From assembly GCA_017550745.1 (NCBI GenBank), contig JAFZOG010000148.1:1-64000 (forward strand): a stretch of DNA of 64,000 nucleotides, given 5' to 3'. The notes beneath the pieces are model-generated. The model made no database searches. It saw nothing but the letters and a program-made list of their open reading frames with translations, and was not told the origin of the DNA. Positions 33,136-42,359 of the stretch are shown here, piece by piece; the first letter of the stretch is position 1; each line of letters starts with the position of its first letter. The translations under genes were made by a program, and so were the position numbers. The DNA is from Clostridia bacterium. GTDB lineage: Bacteria; Bacillota; Clostridia; Christensenellales; Aristaeellaceae.

Positions 33136-34329
33136 TTACAGATTCATCTTTGGCAGGGTTACCGTGGCAATGGCGGCCGTGTTTCCGCTGCGGGCAATAT
33201 TGAGCACCAGCGCGATGGACGCGATATTGGAAATAAAATTGGACCCGCCATAGCTCAGGAACGGCAGCGGGATGCCGGTAATGGGCATGATGCCCATGCA
33301 CATGGCGACGTTCTGGAACACGTGGAACAGCAGCATGGACATCACGCCGATGATCACCAGCTGGCAGAATTTATCCCGGGTAAACCGGGCGATCCAGGTC
33401 ATGCGCAGCACAATGAACAAATACGCCAGCAGCACCGCCGCGCAGCCCACGAACCCAAAGCTCTCCCCCACCACGGTAAATACAGCGTCGGTGGAGCTTT
33501 CGGGCACATAGCCCAGCGTCGTCCAGGAGCCGGGCAAGAACGTGCCCTGGCCGGTAAGCTGGCCCGAACCGATGGCTTTCTGGGACATCAGAATCTGATA
33601 ACCGCCGCTTTGCTCATACTTCTGGGGATCCAGGAACGCAAGCAGCCGCAGGATACGGTAGTCCGTCGTGTCGGACAGCATTCCGTAAGCTACCAGCGCG
33701 CCGACGCCGATCACGCCCAACAGGACGAACGTGAGGATGATCCGCATGTCCGTGCCGGCAAAAAAAATCATCACCAGGAACATAAAGGCGATCACGATGA
33801 CCGTGCCCGTTTCGCCCTGGGCCAGCACCGTCAGGGCAGGCAGGCCAACGGTCACCATAACGCTGACAAAATCCTTGAACTTGCTCATGGGCTTTTCTGA
33901 CCGCGCCAGCTGCCGCGCCAGCATCAAAAGGATAGACAGCTTGGAAAACTCGCTCACCTGAATGGAGCGGCCCAGAATGTCCGAACGCAGCCAGCCGCGC
34001 AAACCGTTGCTCACCTGGCCCAGCACCAGCGTGACCATCAGCAGGCCCAGGATGCCGTAATAGATCAGGCGGACACGGGCGCGGATGATTTCCGTGGGAA
34101 TGGCCACGATGACGCCCACCACGATGGGAGACACCAGGATAAAGATGGACTGCCACATGCTGGAGCGGTTGTTCAGGATCTTATTGAGCAGCGGCAGGCC
34201 CTCGCTTTCAGAAGGAACATAGCGGGCCATGGCGATGCACAGCAGGCCGAAAAAACTCAGCCCGTACACGGCGATCACCAGCGGCCAGTCAAACCGTCCC
34301 TCCCGGCTTCCACGGGTTTCCGTCATCAT
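33136..34329 (-). CDS. rodA: Rod-shape SEDS glycosyltransferase RodA
   Basis: 397 residues with about ten membrane segments. RodA polymerises lipid II into glycan for cell elongation, working with a class B PBP. Family motifs are GLRGWLRSDILGRSIQVSEF (normally a GARRWI-like loop), the EPGETGT-region equivalent AQGETGTVIVIAF, GQLTGQGTFLPGSW, and IPLPFLSYGGSNF near the C-terminus. The ATG at 34329 comes one base after the minD stop (TGATATG). It is the last gene of the elongation cluster. Confidence 0.93.
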   Translation of the reverse strand: MMTETRGSREGRFDWPLVIAVYGLSFFGLLCIAMARYVPSESEGLPLLNKILNNRSSMWQSIFILVSPIVVGVIVAIPTEIIRARVRLIYYGILGLLMVTLVLGQVSNGLRGWLRSDILGRSIQVSEFSKLSILLMLARQLARSEKPMSKFKDFVSVMVTVGLPALTVLAQGETGTVIVIAFMFLVMIFFAGTDMRIILTFVLLGVIGVGALVAYGMLSDTTDYRILRLLAFLDPQKYEQSGGYQILMSQKAIGSGQLTGQGTFLPGSWTTLGYVPESSTDAVFTVVGESFGFVGCAAVLLAYLFIVLRMTWIARFTRDKFCQLVIIGVMSMLLFHVFQNVAMCMGIMPITGIPLPFLSYGGSNFISNIASIALVLNIARSGNTAAIATVTLPKMNL

Positions 34330-34330
34330 A

Positions 34331-35119
34331 TCAGGCTTCACCTCCCCGCTGGAAAAAGCGCAGCATGGCGCTGGGCGCGTATTCGGGCAGCGGCGCGTCA
34401 GCCCCCAGCAGGCGGGCAGCCAGTACTTCAATGGCTTTCACCATGTTTCTGTCGCCGCAGCCCAGCGGCGTTTCATGGCGCAGCAGCGCTTTATACACCT
34501 TGGGGCTTTCCGGTATCACGCCCGCCAGCGGCAAATCCAGGGCCAGGGCAATCTGTTCGGGCGTGGGGATCAGCCCTTTGCGCACCCACAGGGGGTGTAC
34601 GCGGTTCAGCACCAGCGAGGCGGAGGGCTCCTCCAGGTTCCTGAGCATCGCGTTTACCCTTTCGGCGTCGCGGATGGACACATCGTCCGGCGTTGCGACG
34701 ATTACCGGCTCGGCGGTGGAGCCCAGCAGGTTTTTCAATCCCTTTCCAATGCCAGCCGGCGCGTCCAGCACCAGGATATCCGAGTTTTCGGAAAGGGCGG
34801 TGATGATTTTATCCATCTCCTTCCGCTTCACATCCGAAACCGTCAGCAGCTGCGGGGCGGCCAGCAGCGACAGCGCGGGCAGCCGCGGATGGGCAAGCAG
34901 CGCCTGGTCCAGTTCGCAGTTATTTTCCGCCACGTCGCCCAGGTCATAGACCACCCGATCCTGAAGGTTCAGCATCAGGTCGGCGCAGCGCTGGCCGATA
35001 TCGCCGTCCATCAGCACCACGCGCTTGCCCATTCGGGCGTAATACTCCGCCAGCGCGGCGGAAAGGGTGCTTTTCCCCACGCCGCCTTTGCCGGACATTA
35101 CCGAGAAAATACGGCCCAT
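34331..35119 (-). CDS. minD: Septum-site ATPase MinD-like
   Basis: 262 residues from MGRIFSVMSGKGGVGKS, the deviant Walker A of the MinD/ParA family, with GAGGTGA before the ATG. VLMDGDIGQRCADLML and ILVLDAPAGIGKGL are the A' and Walker B regions. The C-terminal PSAMLRFFQRGG may be the amphipathic membrane-targeting helix. MinD positions division by carrying MinC. No minC or minE is found around it, although the gene sits between PBP2 and rodA where a min cluster often lies. It could also serve the elongation machinery. Confidence 0.85.
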   Translation of the reverse strand: MGRIFSVMSGKGGVGKSTLSAALAEYYARMGKRVVLMDGDIGQRCADLMLNLQDRVVYDLGDVAENNCELDQALLAHPRLPALSLLAAPQLLTVSDVKRKEMDKIITALSENSDILVLDAPAGIGKGLKNLLGSTAEPVIVATPDDVSIRDAERVNAMLRNLEEPSASLVLNRVHPLWVRKGLIPTPEQIALALDLPLAGVIPESPKVYKALLRHETPLGCGDRNMVKAIEVLAARLLGADAPLPEYAPSAMLRFFQRGGEA

Positions 35120-35152
35120 ATGTCTCACCTCGTTTGCCAGAAAAGCAATCAA

Positions 35153-35266
35153 GTAAAAAGAACGAGAGTGCAGAGATCAGAGTACAGAGTACAGATTAGA
35201 AAGCGTGAACACATTGGACACCAAGCTCAGCGGGTAAATCATCTGCACTCTGTTCTCTGAATAGCG
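35153..35266. repeat. Short tandem repeat and inverted repeat between PBP2 and minD
   Basis: Three 7-bp units (CAGAGAT, CAGAGTA, CAGAGTA) run from 35171 to 35191. AGAGTGCAG at 35165-35173 is matched by CTGCACTCT at 35243-35251. I see no gene and no T-run. Confidence 0.45.
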
Positions 35267-37951
35267 TTACGGCGCCAATTGATTCCCGCCGGGAAGGGCA
35301 ATGGTCACGTTTTGTTTTTCCTTTTCATCCAGATAGTAGCCGATGAAGTCACGGTTGGCCGCAACGGTGTAGCTGCCGGAGAAGCCGTTGGGGATGAAGG
35401 ATACGACGGCGATTTCCGGGTCGTCCTTGGGCGTTAAGGAAATGAACCAGCCGTTGTTTTCCAGGTCAATACGCACCTTGCCGATGGTCATCTGGGAGGT
35501 TCCCGTTTTCCCCACCATGACATCTTCAGCTTTATACTTCCAGTTGCGGAACTGCCGCACGGCGGTACCGGCTTCGTCAACCACGCCTTTCAGCCCGTCC
35601 AGGATGTACGGCAGGTATTCCCGGGCGCTTTCCAGCTTGTTGAACACGGTGGCGCTGCGCTGGGACAGGATCTCGCCCTCGGGAGAGATGATGGAGTCCA
35701 CGATATTCGGGTTCCACACGGTCAGGGAGCTGCTCAGCGCGCCCGCGTAGCGCACCACGGAAATGGGGGTCAGCAGGGTGATGGACTGGCCCACGCCCAT
35801 CTGGATCTCCTGGCCGCCGCCCCATTTGATGGTGTTCAGGTAGTTCCACATGTCGCCCATCAGCGCCTGCTGCATCACCATCGTGCGGGTCATGCCCAGC
35901 TCGGTCATAAAGATGGGCCGGGCGGAGGAAACCCAGCTGCCCTGGGGGGTGTTGATGGCCATATCCATCAGCTTCTTGATGCACTTATTCAGGCGGGCCT
36001 CGTCATAGGTGATGCCGTAGCTGGCGGCGAAATTGTTGATGTGCTTCTTGAGCGACGCCGCCACCAGGATGGGGGTAGAGGTCATCTGCTCTTCCAGGCT
36101 CACGGTGGGGTCGTACAGGTTGGTCTGGTTGCCCACGATGGGCCGCAGCTCGCCCGGCAGGTCGATGCCGGTCTTGCTGGTCAGGCCCATCTGCGCCGCG
36201 TATTTGTACAGCAGCTCCTGGCCCGGGTTATTGTCAAACAGCCGGGAAGCCACCGTGTAGAAAAAGAAGTTGCAGGATTTTGTCAGCCCGCCGGCGATGT
36301 TCAGGTCATGGTGATCCTCCGGGTGGCTGGTCCAGCACTTGGGCGCGTCCTCCCAGTTGTCGGTGTAGTTGGTGAAGCGTCCGCCGTCGCTGATGAGGGT
36401 TTCAGGGGTGATGGCTTTGTTGGTCAGCCCGGCAAGGCCGGTGCACATTTTGAAAATGGAGCCGGGCTCGGCGCGGGTCTGGATGGCATAATTCATCAGC
36501 AGGCCGCGCTCGTCCTGCACGATTTCCAGGGCGGAGCTGCCGCCGCGGGCCATGGCGTTCAGGTCATAGTTGGGGTACTGGGCCAGCGCCAGGATATTGC
36601 CGGTATGCACGTCCATCACGATCAACACACCGGTGGTGGCCAAACGGATGGGGAATTCCTCCCAGTCGCGCACGGCGATTTTGTCTTTGTATGATTCCAG
36701 CCAGCTGGATTCGCGCATGCGCTCCTCCTGCCGGTTGCGCGTTTCATTCACGTTGTCGCGGATATAGCGCTCCGCGGCGGCCTGATACTGGGCGTTGATG
36801 GTGAGCTTTACGGTGTTGCCGTCCTGGGGCGGGATGTAATTCAGCTCGCGGGTCACCTTGCCCTGGGGGTCCACCTCCACCACACGCGCGCCCTGCCGGT
36901 CCGTGATGTTGGCAGTCAGCCAGTTTTCCATGCTGTTTTCGATGCCGGCCTGTCCGATATAGTCGTTCATGGCATAGCCCGCGGGTTTCAGGTCGCTGAA
37001 ATAGTATTCCGCGTCCTGGATCTTGCCGGTATAGCCGATCACGGTGGCGGCCAGGGAACCGTTGGGATACACTCGCTTATCGCCCATGGCAATGCCAACC
37101 CAGGGCATGGACATGCTGCGGCCCTCGATCTCGCTGACCGTTTCATAGCTCACGTCCTCGGCAAAAGCCACCGGCAGCGACAGGAAAGCATTGTCCTGCA
37201 TCGTCGCGTTGATGGCGATGACCTTGATCACGTCCTCTTCGCTGACGCGCATATACTCCGCCACCCTGTCCGGGTCCAGCCGGGAAAGATCCAGAATGCC
37301 GGGATTTCCGGGCTCTTTGGAGCCGGGCACGATCAGATCGTCCGTCTCCATGACGACGGAGTTGCCGTTTTTGTCCAGCGCCAGCAGGTACGTGCCGTCG
37401 CACAGCGCGGTAAAGCCGTACCGCTTGCGCAGGGTGTTGAAGCTGGCCTCCGGGCCGGGCTGCTTGCTGCCCATATAGTTGTTGGAATAGAAATAGCTGC
37501 GGCGGGTTTCCCAGGCGGTTTCCGAAATGCCGGAGCCAAAATTGAATTCCCAGGCGCCGGTTTCTTCGCTGCGGATCAGCGGCGACGTGACGGAGATCGT
37601 GCCGCCGTATTTCTCCACGATCCCGATCGCTTCCAGCAGCTGCTTGGTGGGATAGTCCCAGTCCTCGTTTTCGCGGTAGAAGGTCACGTTGTAGGCTTTC
37701 TCGCTCTTGGCCAGCACCACGGAATTGATGTCCGTGATCATGCCGCGGCTGCCCTTCACCACGATCTTTTTAATGCTCTGGCTTTCCGTCGCCTGGGCGT
37801 ACTGGTCGCCGTTCTCAATCTGCAACCGGTAGAGCCCGAAAAACAGCACGCTGAACATCGCCACCACGGCGGTCAGGAACACAATAAAACGGGCGTTCAG
37901 TTTGTAGTCCCTGCCGCGGGCTTTGCGGCTTTTGCGGAATTCCTCGCTCAC
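35267..37951 (-). CDS. pbp2: Penicillin-binding protein 2 (class B, elongation)
   Basis: 894 residues from a GTG overlapping the mreD TGA (GTGA). One N-terminal membrane helix (about 22-45), a pedestal domain, and a transpeptidase domain. Active-site motifs are RAEPGSIFKMCTG (SxxK Ser), TKSCNFFFYT (SxN) and VMVGKTGTSQM (KTG). The enzyme cross-links peptidoglycan during elongation with RodA. It is longer than the usual 600-700 residues; the excess lies mostly in the pedestal (about 80-380), with further inserts in the transpeptidase part. Confidence 0.93.
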   Translation of the reverse strand: MSEEFRKSRKARGRDYKLNARFIVFLTAVVAMFSVLFFGLYRLQIENGDQYAQATESQSIKKIVVKGSRGMITDINSVVLAKSEKAYNVTFYRENEDWDYPTKQLLEAIGIVEKYGGTISVTSPLIRSEETGAWEFNFGSGISETAWETRRSYFYSNNYMGSKQPGPEASFNTLRKRYGFTALCDGTYLLALDKNGNSVVMETDDLIVPGSKEPGNPGILDLSRLDPDRVAEYMRVSEEDVIKVIAINATMQDNAFLSLPVAFAEDVSYETVSEIEGRSMSMPWVGIAMGDKRVYPNGSLAATVIGYTGKIQDAEYYFSDLKPAGYAMNDYIGQAGIENSMENWLTANITDRQGARVVEVDPQGKVTRELNYIPPQDGNTVKLTINAQYQAAAERYIRDNVNETRNRQEERMRESSWLESYKDKIAVRDWEEFPIRLATTGVLIVMDVHTGNILALAQYPNYDLNAMARGGSSALEIVQDERGLLMNYAIQTRAEPGSIFKMCTGLAGLTNKAITPETLISDGGRFTNYTDNWEDAPKCWTSHPEDHHDLNIAGGLTKSCNFFFYTVASRLFDNNPGQELLYKYAAQMGLTSKTGIDLPGELRPIVGNQTNLYDPTVSLEEQMTSTPILVAASLKKHINNFAASYGITYDEARLNKCIKKLMDMAINTPQGSWVSSARPIFMTELGMTRTMVMQQALMGDMWNYLNTIKWGGGQEIQMGVGQSITLLTPISVVRYAGALSSSLTVWNPNIVDSIISPEGEILSQRSATVFNKLESAREYLPYILDGLKGVVDEAGTAVRQFRNWKYKAEDVMVGKTGTSQMTIGKVRIDLENNGWFISLTPKDDPEIAVVSFIPNGFSGSYTVAANRDFIGYYLDEKEKQNVTIALPGGNQLAP

Positions 37952-38592
37952 GTCTCTTCACCTCCCTGCGCCCGCTTCCCGCGGGGATACATGCCCAGCA
38001 TGGCGCGCAGCGGAAACATCAATGCCCAGGCCAGCCCCATGGTATAGACCACGGAACCCGCCAGGCGGGTCAAATGGATCAATGTCAGTTCTTCCCCGAT
38101 CAGATACATATAAATGATCAGCACCAGGTTCAGGAAAAAGTCCATTTCCCCCGCGCACAGGGGAATGCGGATGAAGGGGGGAAAGTCGGCGTCCCGGTAG
38201 CGGATCATAAAAGAATACCACCAATGCTTTTTCCCCTTGCCCTGGCTGATGCGCACCTGCGCCCGCTCGTAGGCCAGCCTGCGCTGCTCCAGCTGCCGGT
38301 CGGTCATATCGGCGAAGGTCTGGGCGCAGAGCATGGTGATGGCGGGATAAGCGATCACGTACAGCGAGGGCACGTTGGAGTTGGACAGCATGCTCTCCAT
38401 CATCATCCCGATGATACAGGAGGCGCAGAAAGCGTACTTTTTTCCGCACGATACCACCAGGATGGCCAGCACCGCGAAAATCACGCTGCCCACCACGCTC
38501 TGCACCGTAAAGTAGCGCATCACGCACACCTGCACAAGATACGCGCCGACGGTCAGCAGCAGCACTTTCAGCGCCCGTTTCAAAGGCTTCAC
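37948..38592 (-). CDS. mreD: Rod shape-determining protein MreD
   Basis: 214 residues with five or six membrane segments, from a GTG overlapping the mreC TGA. MreD links MreB filaments to the wall-synthesis enzymes. It is poorly conserved in general; identity is secured by position between mreC and PBP2. A charged cytoplasmic loop of about 50 residues (RQLEQRRLAYERAQVRIS) in the middle is unusually large. Confidence 0.85.
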   Translation of the reverse strand: MKPLKRALKVLLLTVGAYLVQVCVMRYFTVQSVVGSVIFAVLAILVVSCGKKYAFCASCIIGMMMESMLSNSNVPSLYVIAYPAITMLCAQTFADMTDRQLEQRRLAYERAQVRISQGKGKKHWWYSFMIRYRDADFPPFIRIPLCAGEMDFFLNLVLIIYMYLIGEELTLIHLTRLAGSVVYTMGLAWALMFPLRAMLGMYPRGKRAQGGEET

Positions 38593-40382
38593 TCGTCTTC
38601 CTCCACTGTCATCGCGCCGGGATCCGATGTGGGCACCGGAGACGGCGTGGGCGTAAACGTGGGCCGCGGCGAGGGCGAAGGCGTTTCGCCATAGGTATTG
38701 ACCGCCACATATTCCAGGTTGGGCGGCAGCGCCGTGGCGTGGGGATCGGGCGTGGACGTCACCCGAGGCGTCGGGGTAGGCGCGGCGGCGGCTTCAGGGG
38801 TTGCCGTCGCCCCCGTTCCGGGAGCGGATGTGGCGGCGTAAATGAAGTCGCTCAGGCCCTCCAGCGCGAAGGTGGGCACAGGCCGCGCCGTCGTCAGCGG
38901 CTCCAGCTGGATATTCTGGGACGTGCTCACACGCGTCTGGGCGTCCTCGGCATAGGACGGGCGGTAGCGGTACACCGTCACATATTCCAGATGCTGGAAA
39001 TCCACCACCGGCTCCAGCACCACGTAGGATTTGTTTTCCTCCATGCCGCGGGTGCTTTCGCGGATATAGCCGATGGGAATGCCCTTGGGGAATTCCAGGC
39101 CCACGCCGGAGGTGACCACCACGTCGCCGGGCCGGGGAAGAGAGTTGTCCGGCAGGTAATACATCCGGCACATGGGCTCGCCGTTTGTGCCCAGGGTGCC
39201 CTTGACGCTGCCCTGGTCGCGGCTGGACTGGACAAGCCCGGCCACGGTGCAGTCGCTGTCGATGATGCAGCGCACGTCGCACTGGTTCGCCTTCACGTTA
39301 TACGTCACGCCCACCAGGCCGCCGGAGGACACCACCGCCATGTAATCCGTAACGCCGTTTTCCGTGCCCACGTTCAGGGTCAGGGTGGAAAAATAGTTAT
39401 TGCCCACCGTGCCGATCACCCGGGCCCCAATGGGGTTCATGGCCGCGTGGCTGGGCTGCTGGTGTTCGTAGACCAGCGCCTGCAGGGATTCGTTTTCCCG
39501 CCGAAGCTCCTCCATCATGGCGGAATCGGTGGCGTATTCGTCCAGCTTCACGCGCAGCTGCTCATATTCATATTCAATGTTTCCGCGAACCTTGAGTAAT
39601 CGCAGGTAATCCACCACATTGTCTGTGATGGTGGAAAAAAACGTCTGGATCGGCGCCACCACTGAAGTAACGAGCTTTTGAGGAACAGACAGGATGGGCA
39701 GCTTCACGAAATTGGACAGCACCATCACAGCCGCCATCAGGAACAGGCCGCCGCACAGCAGGATAATCAGCATCATCCGCAGGAAGCTCTGCCGCTCTTC
39801 CTCCTGGGTCTTTTTCTTTTTGCTCTTTTTTCCCTTTTTCCCTTTGTCGGCGGGTTTCTTTGCGGCCTTCTTTCCTTTTCCCTTCTTTTTCCCGGCGGGC
39901 TCCTCCTCCGTTTTTCCCGCTGAAGGCGCATTTCTGCGGCTGAAAACGCCGCTTTCCACCCGCTGCCCTTCCTCAGGCTCCCCGTCCCAGAGCGTTTTAT
40001 CGGCCCGGGTCTGCACGATGCGTTCCCGCGTCCCCGCCGCGGACCCTTCCGTTTCCTCCGCCGTATCCCGTTCCTTCGGCTGTTCCGCTTCCGGTTCAGG
40101 TTCCTGTTCAGGGCCCGGCGCGGCATCAGGCTGTAGTTCTTCCGCCAGCGGTTCGTCAGGCGCAGGCGCCTGTGGCAAGTCCGGCGCAGGCTCCGGCAGA
40201 TCAGCGTCCTCGCGCTCACGCTTCATTTTCTGCGCAGGGCGCTGCCAGGAGGACAGATCATCTTCCTCCTGCCGCTGCCCCCAGGAGGGAAGGCGTTCCT
40301 CAGTGTCCTGGGCATATTTCCCCAAGTCTCTGGGGTTCAGGCCGTTTCCCTCAGAAAACTCCCGGTTCCGATTTCTCGCCAT
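38589..40382 (-). CDS. mreC: Rod shape-determining protein MreC with large N- and C-terminal extensions
   Basis: 597 residues, about twice the usual 270-300. Residues 1-200 are a disordered cytoplasmic region: acidic and Pro/Glu-rich (PDAAPGPEQEPEPEAEQP), ending in a Lys-rich block (165-191) just before the membrane helix (202-222). The normal extracytoplasmic MreC follows: a coiled coil (YEQLRVKLDEYATDSAMMEE), then two beta domains with NPIGARVIGTVGNNYF, VVSSGGLVGVT and GDVVVTSGVGLEFPKGIPIG. A Thr/Pro/Ser-rich tail of about 100 residues ends the protein and could lie in the wall. MreC scaffolds PBP2 and RodA. Confidence 0.9.
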   Translation of the reverse strand: MARNRNREFSEGNGLNPRDLGKYAQDTEERLPSWGQRQEEDDLSSWQRPAQKMKREREDADLPEPAPDLPQAPAPDEPLAEELQPDAAPGPEQEPEPEAEQPKERDTAEETEGSAAGTRERIVQTRADKTLWDGEPEEGQRVESGVFSRRNAPSAGKTEEEPAGKKKGKGKKAAKKPADKGKKGKKSKKKKTQEEERQSFLRMMLIILLCGGLFLMAAVMVLSNFVKLPILSVPQKLVTSVVAPIQTFFSTITDNVVDYLRLLKVRGNIEYEYEQLRVKLDEYATDSAMMEELRRENESLQALVYEHQQPSHAAMNPIGARVIGTVGNNYFSTLTLNVGTENGVTDYMAVVSSGGLVGVTYNVKANQCDVRCIIDSDCTVAGLVQSSRDQGSVKGTLGTNGEPMCRMYYLPDNSLPRPGDVVVTSGVGLEFPKGIPIGYIRESTRGMEENKSYVVLEPVVDFQHLEYVTVYRYRPSYAEDAQTRVSTSQNIQLEPLTTARPVPTFALEGLSDFIYAATSAPGTGATATPEAAAAPTPTPRVTSTPDPHATALPPNLEYVAVNTYGETPSPSPRPTFTPTPSPVPTSDPGAMTVEEDE

Positions 40383-40412
40383 GCCGTTTTTATACTCCTG
40401 CTTCTGTTCAAA

Positions 40413-41456
40413 TCATTCTTCTTCCTCTTCCCGGAGGAAGCTGGCCTTGCCGATGCGGTGGAGCAGCTCGATATTATCCGCCAGATGCCCCGCGCCCAGC
40501 ACCGCGCTGCTCGTAGGATCGCGCGCCAGCAGCACGGGCATATCCAGTTCAGAGGCAATGTACTGATCCAGGGCGAACAGCTGCGCGCCGCCGCCCGTCA
40601 GGTGAATGCCGGATTTCAGCACGTCCCCGGCCAATTCCGGCGGCGTGCGCTCCAGCACGTGCTGGATGGCGGCCAAAATGGCTTCGCAGGGCGTGCTCAG
40701 GGCTTCGTACACCTGGGTGGAGGAAATTTCCGCGGTTTGGGGCAGGTTGGTGATCATATCCCGCCCCCGCACCAGCACCCGGCGTTCCTCCTTCATGGGC
40801 AGCGCCGAACCCAGCGCCATCTTCACATCCTCCGCGGTGCGGTCGCCGATGAGCATATTGAACTCCCGCTTCACGTAAGCGATGATGGCTTCGTCCATCT
40901 TCACCCCGCCCACGCGGATAGAGCGGCTGACCACGATGCCGCCCAGGCTGATGACCGCCGCCTCGGTGGTGCCGCCGCCGATGTCCACCACCATGGAGCC
41001 CACCGGGTCAAACACCGGCAGGCCGCAGCCGATGGCCGAGGCGAAGGGCTTTTCCACCAAATGCAGCTGGTTTTCACGGATACCGGCATACACCGCCGCT
41101 TTCCGCACCGCCCGCTTTTCAATGGGCGAAATCCGGCAGGGGATGGTCATGATGGCCCGGGGCTTCACCAGCCTGGACACACCGATGGCCTTGCGGACAA
41201 AAAACTGCAGCATGGCCTGGGTCATTTCAAAGTCCCGGATCATGCCGTCCGAGAGCGGCCAAACAGCCGTAACATCCGCCGACGTGCGCCCCAGCATCAC
41301 CCGTGCCTCCTCGCCGATGGCGCGCACCGTATGCCGCCCCGCCCGGTCCGCTACCAGCAGGGACGGCTCGTTGATCACAATTCCCTTTCGCTTTACATAT
41401 ACCTGTGTGTTTGCCGTTCCCAGGTCGATCCCAATATCAGGCGCGACAATGGCCAT
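40413..41456 (-). CDS. mreB: Actin-like rod shape-determining protein MreB
   Basis: 347 residues, standard length. Actin-fold nucleotide motifs are GIDLGTANTQVYV (phosphate 1), VVDIGGGTTEAAVISLGGIV (phosphate 2) and HLTGGGAQLFALD (adenosine). MreB filaments guide elongation. AAAGGACGG lies upstream of the ATG. mreC follows after 30 bases. Unlike many clostridia, no radC lies between maf and mreB. Confidence 0.96.
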   Translation of the reverse strand: MAIVAPDIGIDLGTANTQVYVKRKGIVINEPSLLVADRAGRHTVRAIGEEARVMLGRTSADVTAVWPLSDGMIRDFEMTQAMLQFFVRKAIGVSRLVKPRAIMTIPCRISPIEKRAVRKAAVYAGIRENQLHLVEKPFASAIGCGLPVFDPVGSMVVDIGGGTTEAAVISLGGIVVSRSIRVGGVKMDEAIIAYVKREFNMLIGDRTAEDVKMALGSALPMKEERRVLVRGRDMITNLPQTAEISSTQVYEALSTPCEAILAAIQHVLERTPPELAGDVLKSGIHLTGGGAQLFALDQYIASELDMPVLLARDPTSSAVLGAGHLADNIELLHRIGKASFLREEEEE

Positions 41457-41602
41457 CTATATCATCCGTCCTTTGTTCTTTTCTGGGGGAAACCTCTCCT
41501 CGGCTGCCAATGCGGCGGTTCCCTTCAGACCCGCTCGATCAAAAGGGAGATAGAAACTCTCCGTTCATGACCGTACCGGATGCCCGGTGAAATACATCCA
41601 TC

Positions 41603-42172
41603 TTACGGCAGATCCGCCCCCGCCGTTTTCAGCATGTCCCGAACCAGCGCCATGGGCAGGCCGATCACGTTGGAAAAGCTGCCCGCGATGCGGCGCACGA
41701 ACATCCCCGCCCGGCCCTGGACGGCGTATGCTCCCGCTTTGTCCATGGGCTCTTGGGTGGCGATGTACCAGCTGATGGCTTCGTCGCTCAGCGACACGAA
41801 CTCCACTTCCGAAGCGTCCGCATCCACAAATTCTCTGCCATCCTCAGCGATCACGCACACGCCGGTATAGACCGTGTGGATGTTTCCCGACAGGCAGCGC
41901 AGCATGTCCCGGGCCTCCTGGGCGTCCCTGGGCTTCCCCAGCACGCGCCCGTTCAGATACACGACGGTATCGGCGCTGAGCACCATGCGTCCCGGGTACG
42001 TTTCGGCCGCAGCCCGGGCTTTGCGCCTGGCGTTTTCCATCACCAGCGCCTTCGGCGCACCGGTCTTCATTTCCTCCACGTCGGCGCTCACCGCCTCGAA
42101 GGGCAGGCTTGTATACGTCATCAGCTCCCGCCTCCGGGGAGAAGCGGACGCCAATATCAACGATTGCTTCAT
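41603..42172 (-). CDS. maf: Maf-like nucleotide pyrophosphatase
   Basis: 189 residues from MKQSLILASASPRRRELM, with AAAAGGAA before the ATG. SASPRR, VEEMKTGAPKALVMENARRKA and the catalytic SADTVV motif define Maf/HAM1-fold pyrophosphatases that hydrolyse dTTP, UTP or modified nucleotides. YAVQGRAGMFVRRIAGSFSNVIGLP is the conserved C-terminal block. It leads the elongation cluster, as in many Firmicutes. Confidence 0.94.
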   Translation of the reverse strand: MKQSLILASASPRRRELMTYTSLPFEAVSADVEEMKTGAPKALVMENARRKARAAAETYPGRMVLSADTVVYLNGRVLGKPRDAQEARDMLRCLSGNIHTVYTGVCVIAEDGREFVDADASEVEFVSLSDEAISWYIATQEPMDKAGAYAVQGRAGMFVRRIAGSFSNVIGLPMALVRDMLKTAGADLP

Positions 42173-42220
42173 TCTTTTTCTTCCTTTTCCGCGTTTTCCG
42201 CCTTTCCCATTTTGGGTACA

Positions 42221-42260
42221 CAAAAAACGCGCCCTTTATTATAACATAATCAAAGGGCGC
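42221..42260 (-). terminator. Terminator whose loop holds a -10-like TATAAT
   Basis: On the minus strand GCGCCCTTT (42260-42252) pairs with AAAGGGCGC (42237-42229), followed after one G by six T. It lies 100 bases past the SH3-protein stop. The loop contains TATAAT (42243-42238), correctly placed about 65 bases before maf; no good -35 is visible. Confidence 0.7.
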
Positions 42261-42359
42261 AAGTACAGCCTTTTTCATCAGGCTGAAACATTTTTGTAAA
42301 AATGTTATAATTTTTGATCTGGCAGCATTTTCCAGATTCAAGCGATTTTTCACGCTTTG

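Noticed and set aside
31307..33301. Minus-strand open frame of 664 codons
   Set aside because: It is antisense to the rho-like gene and has no domain I recognise.
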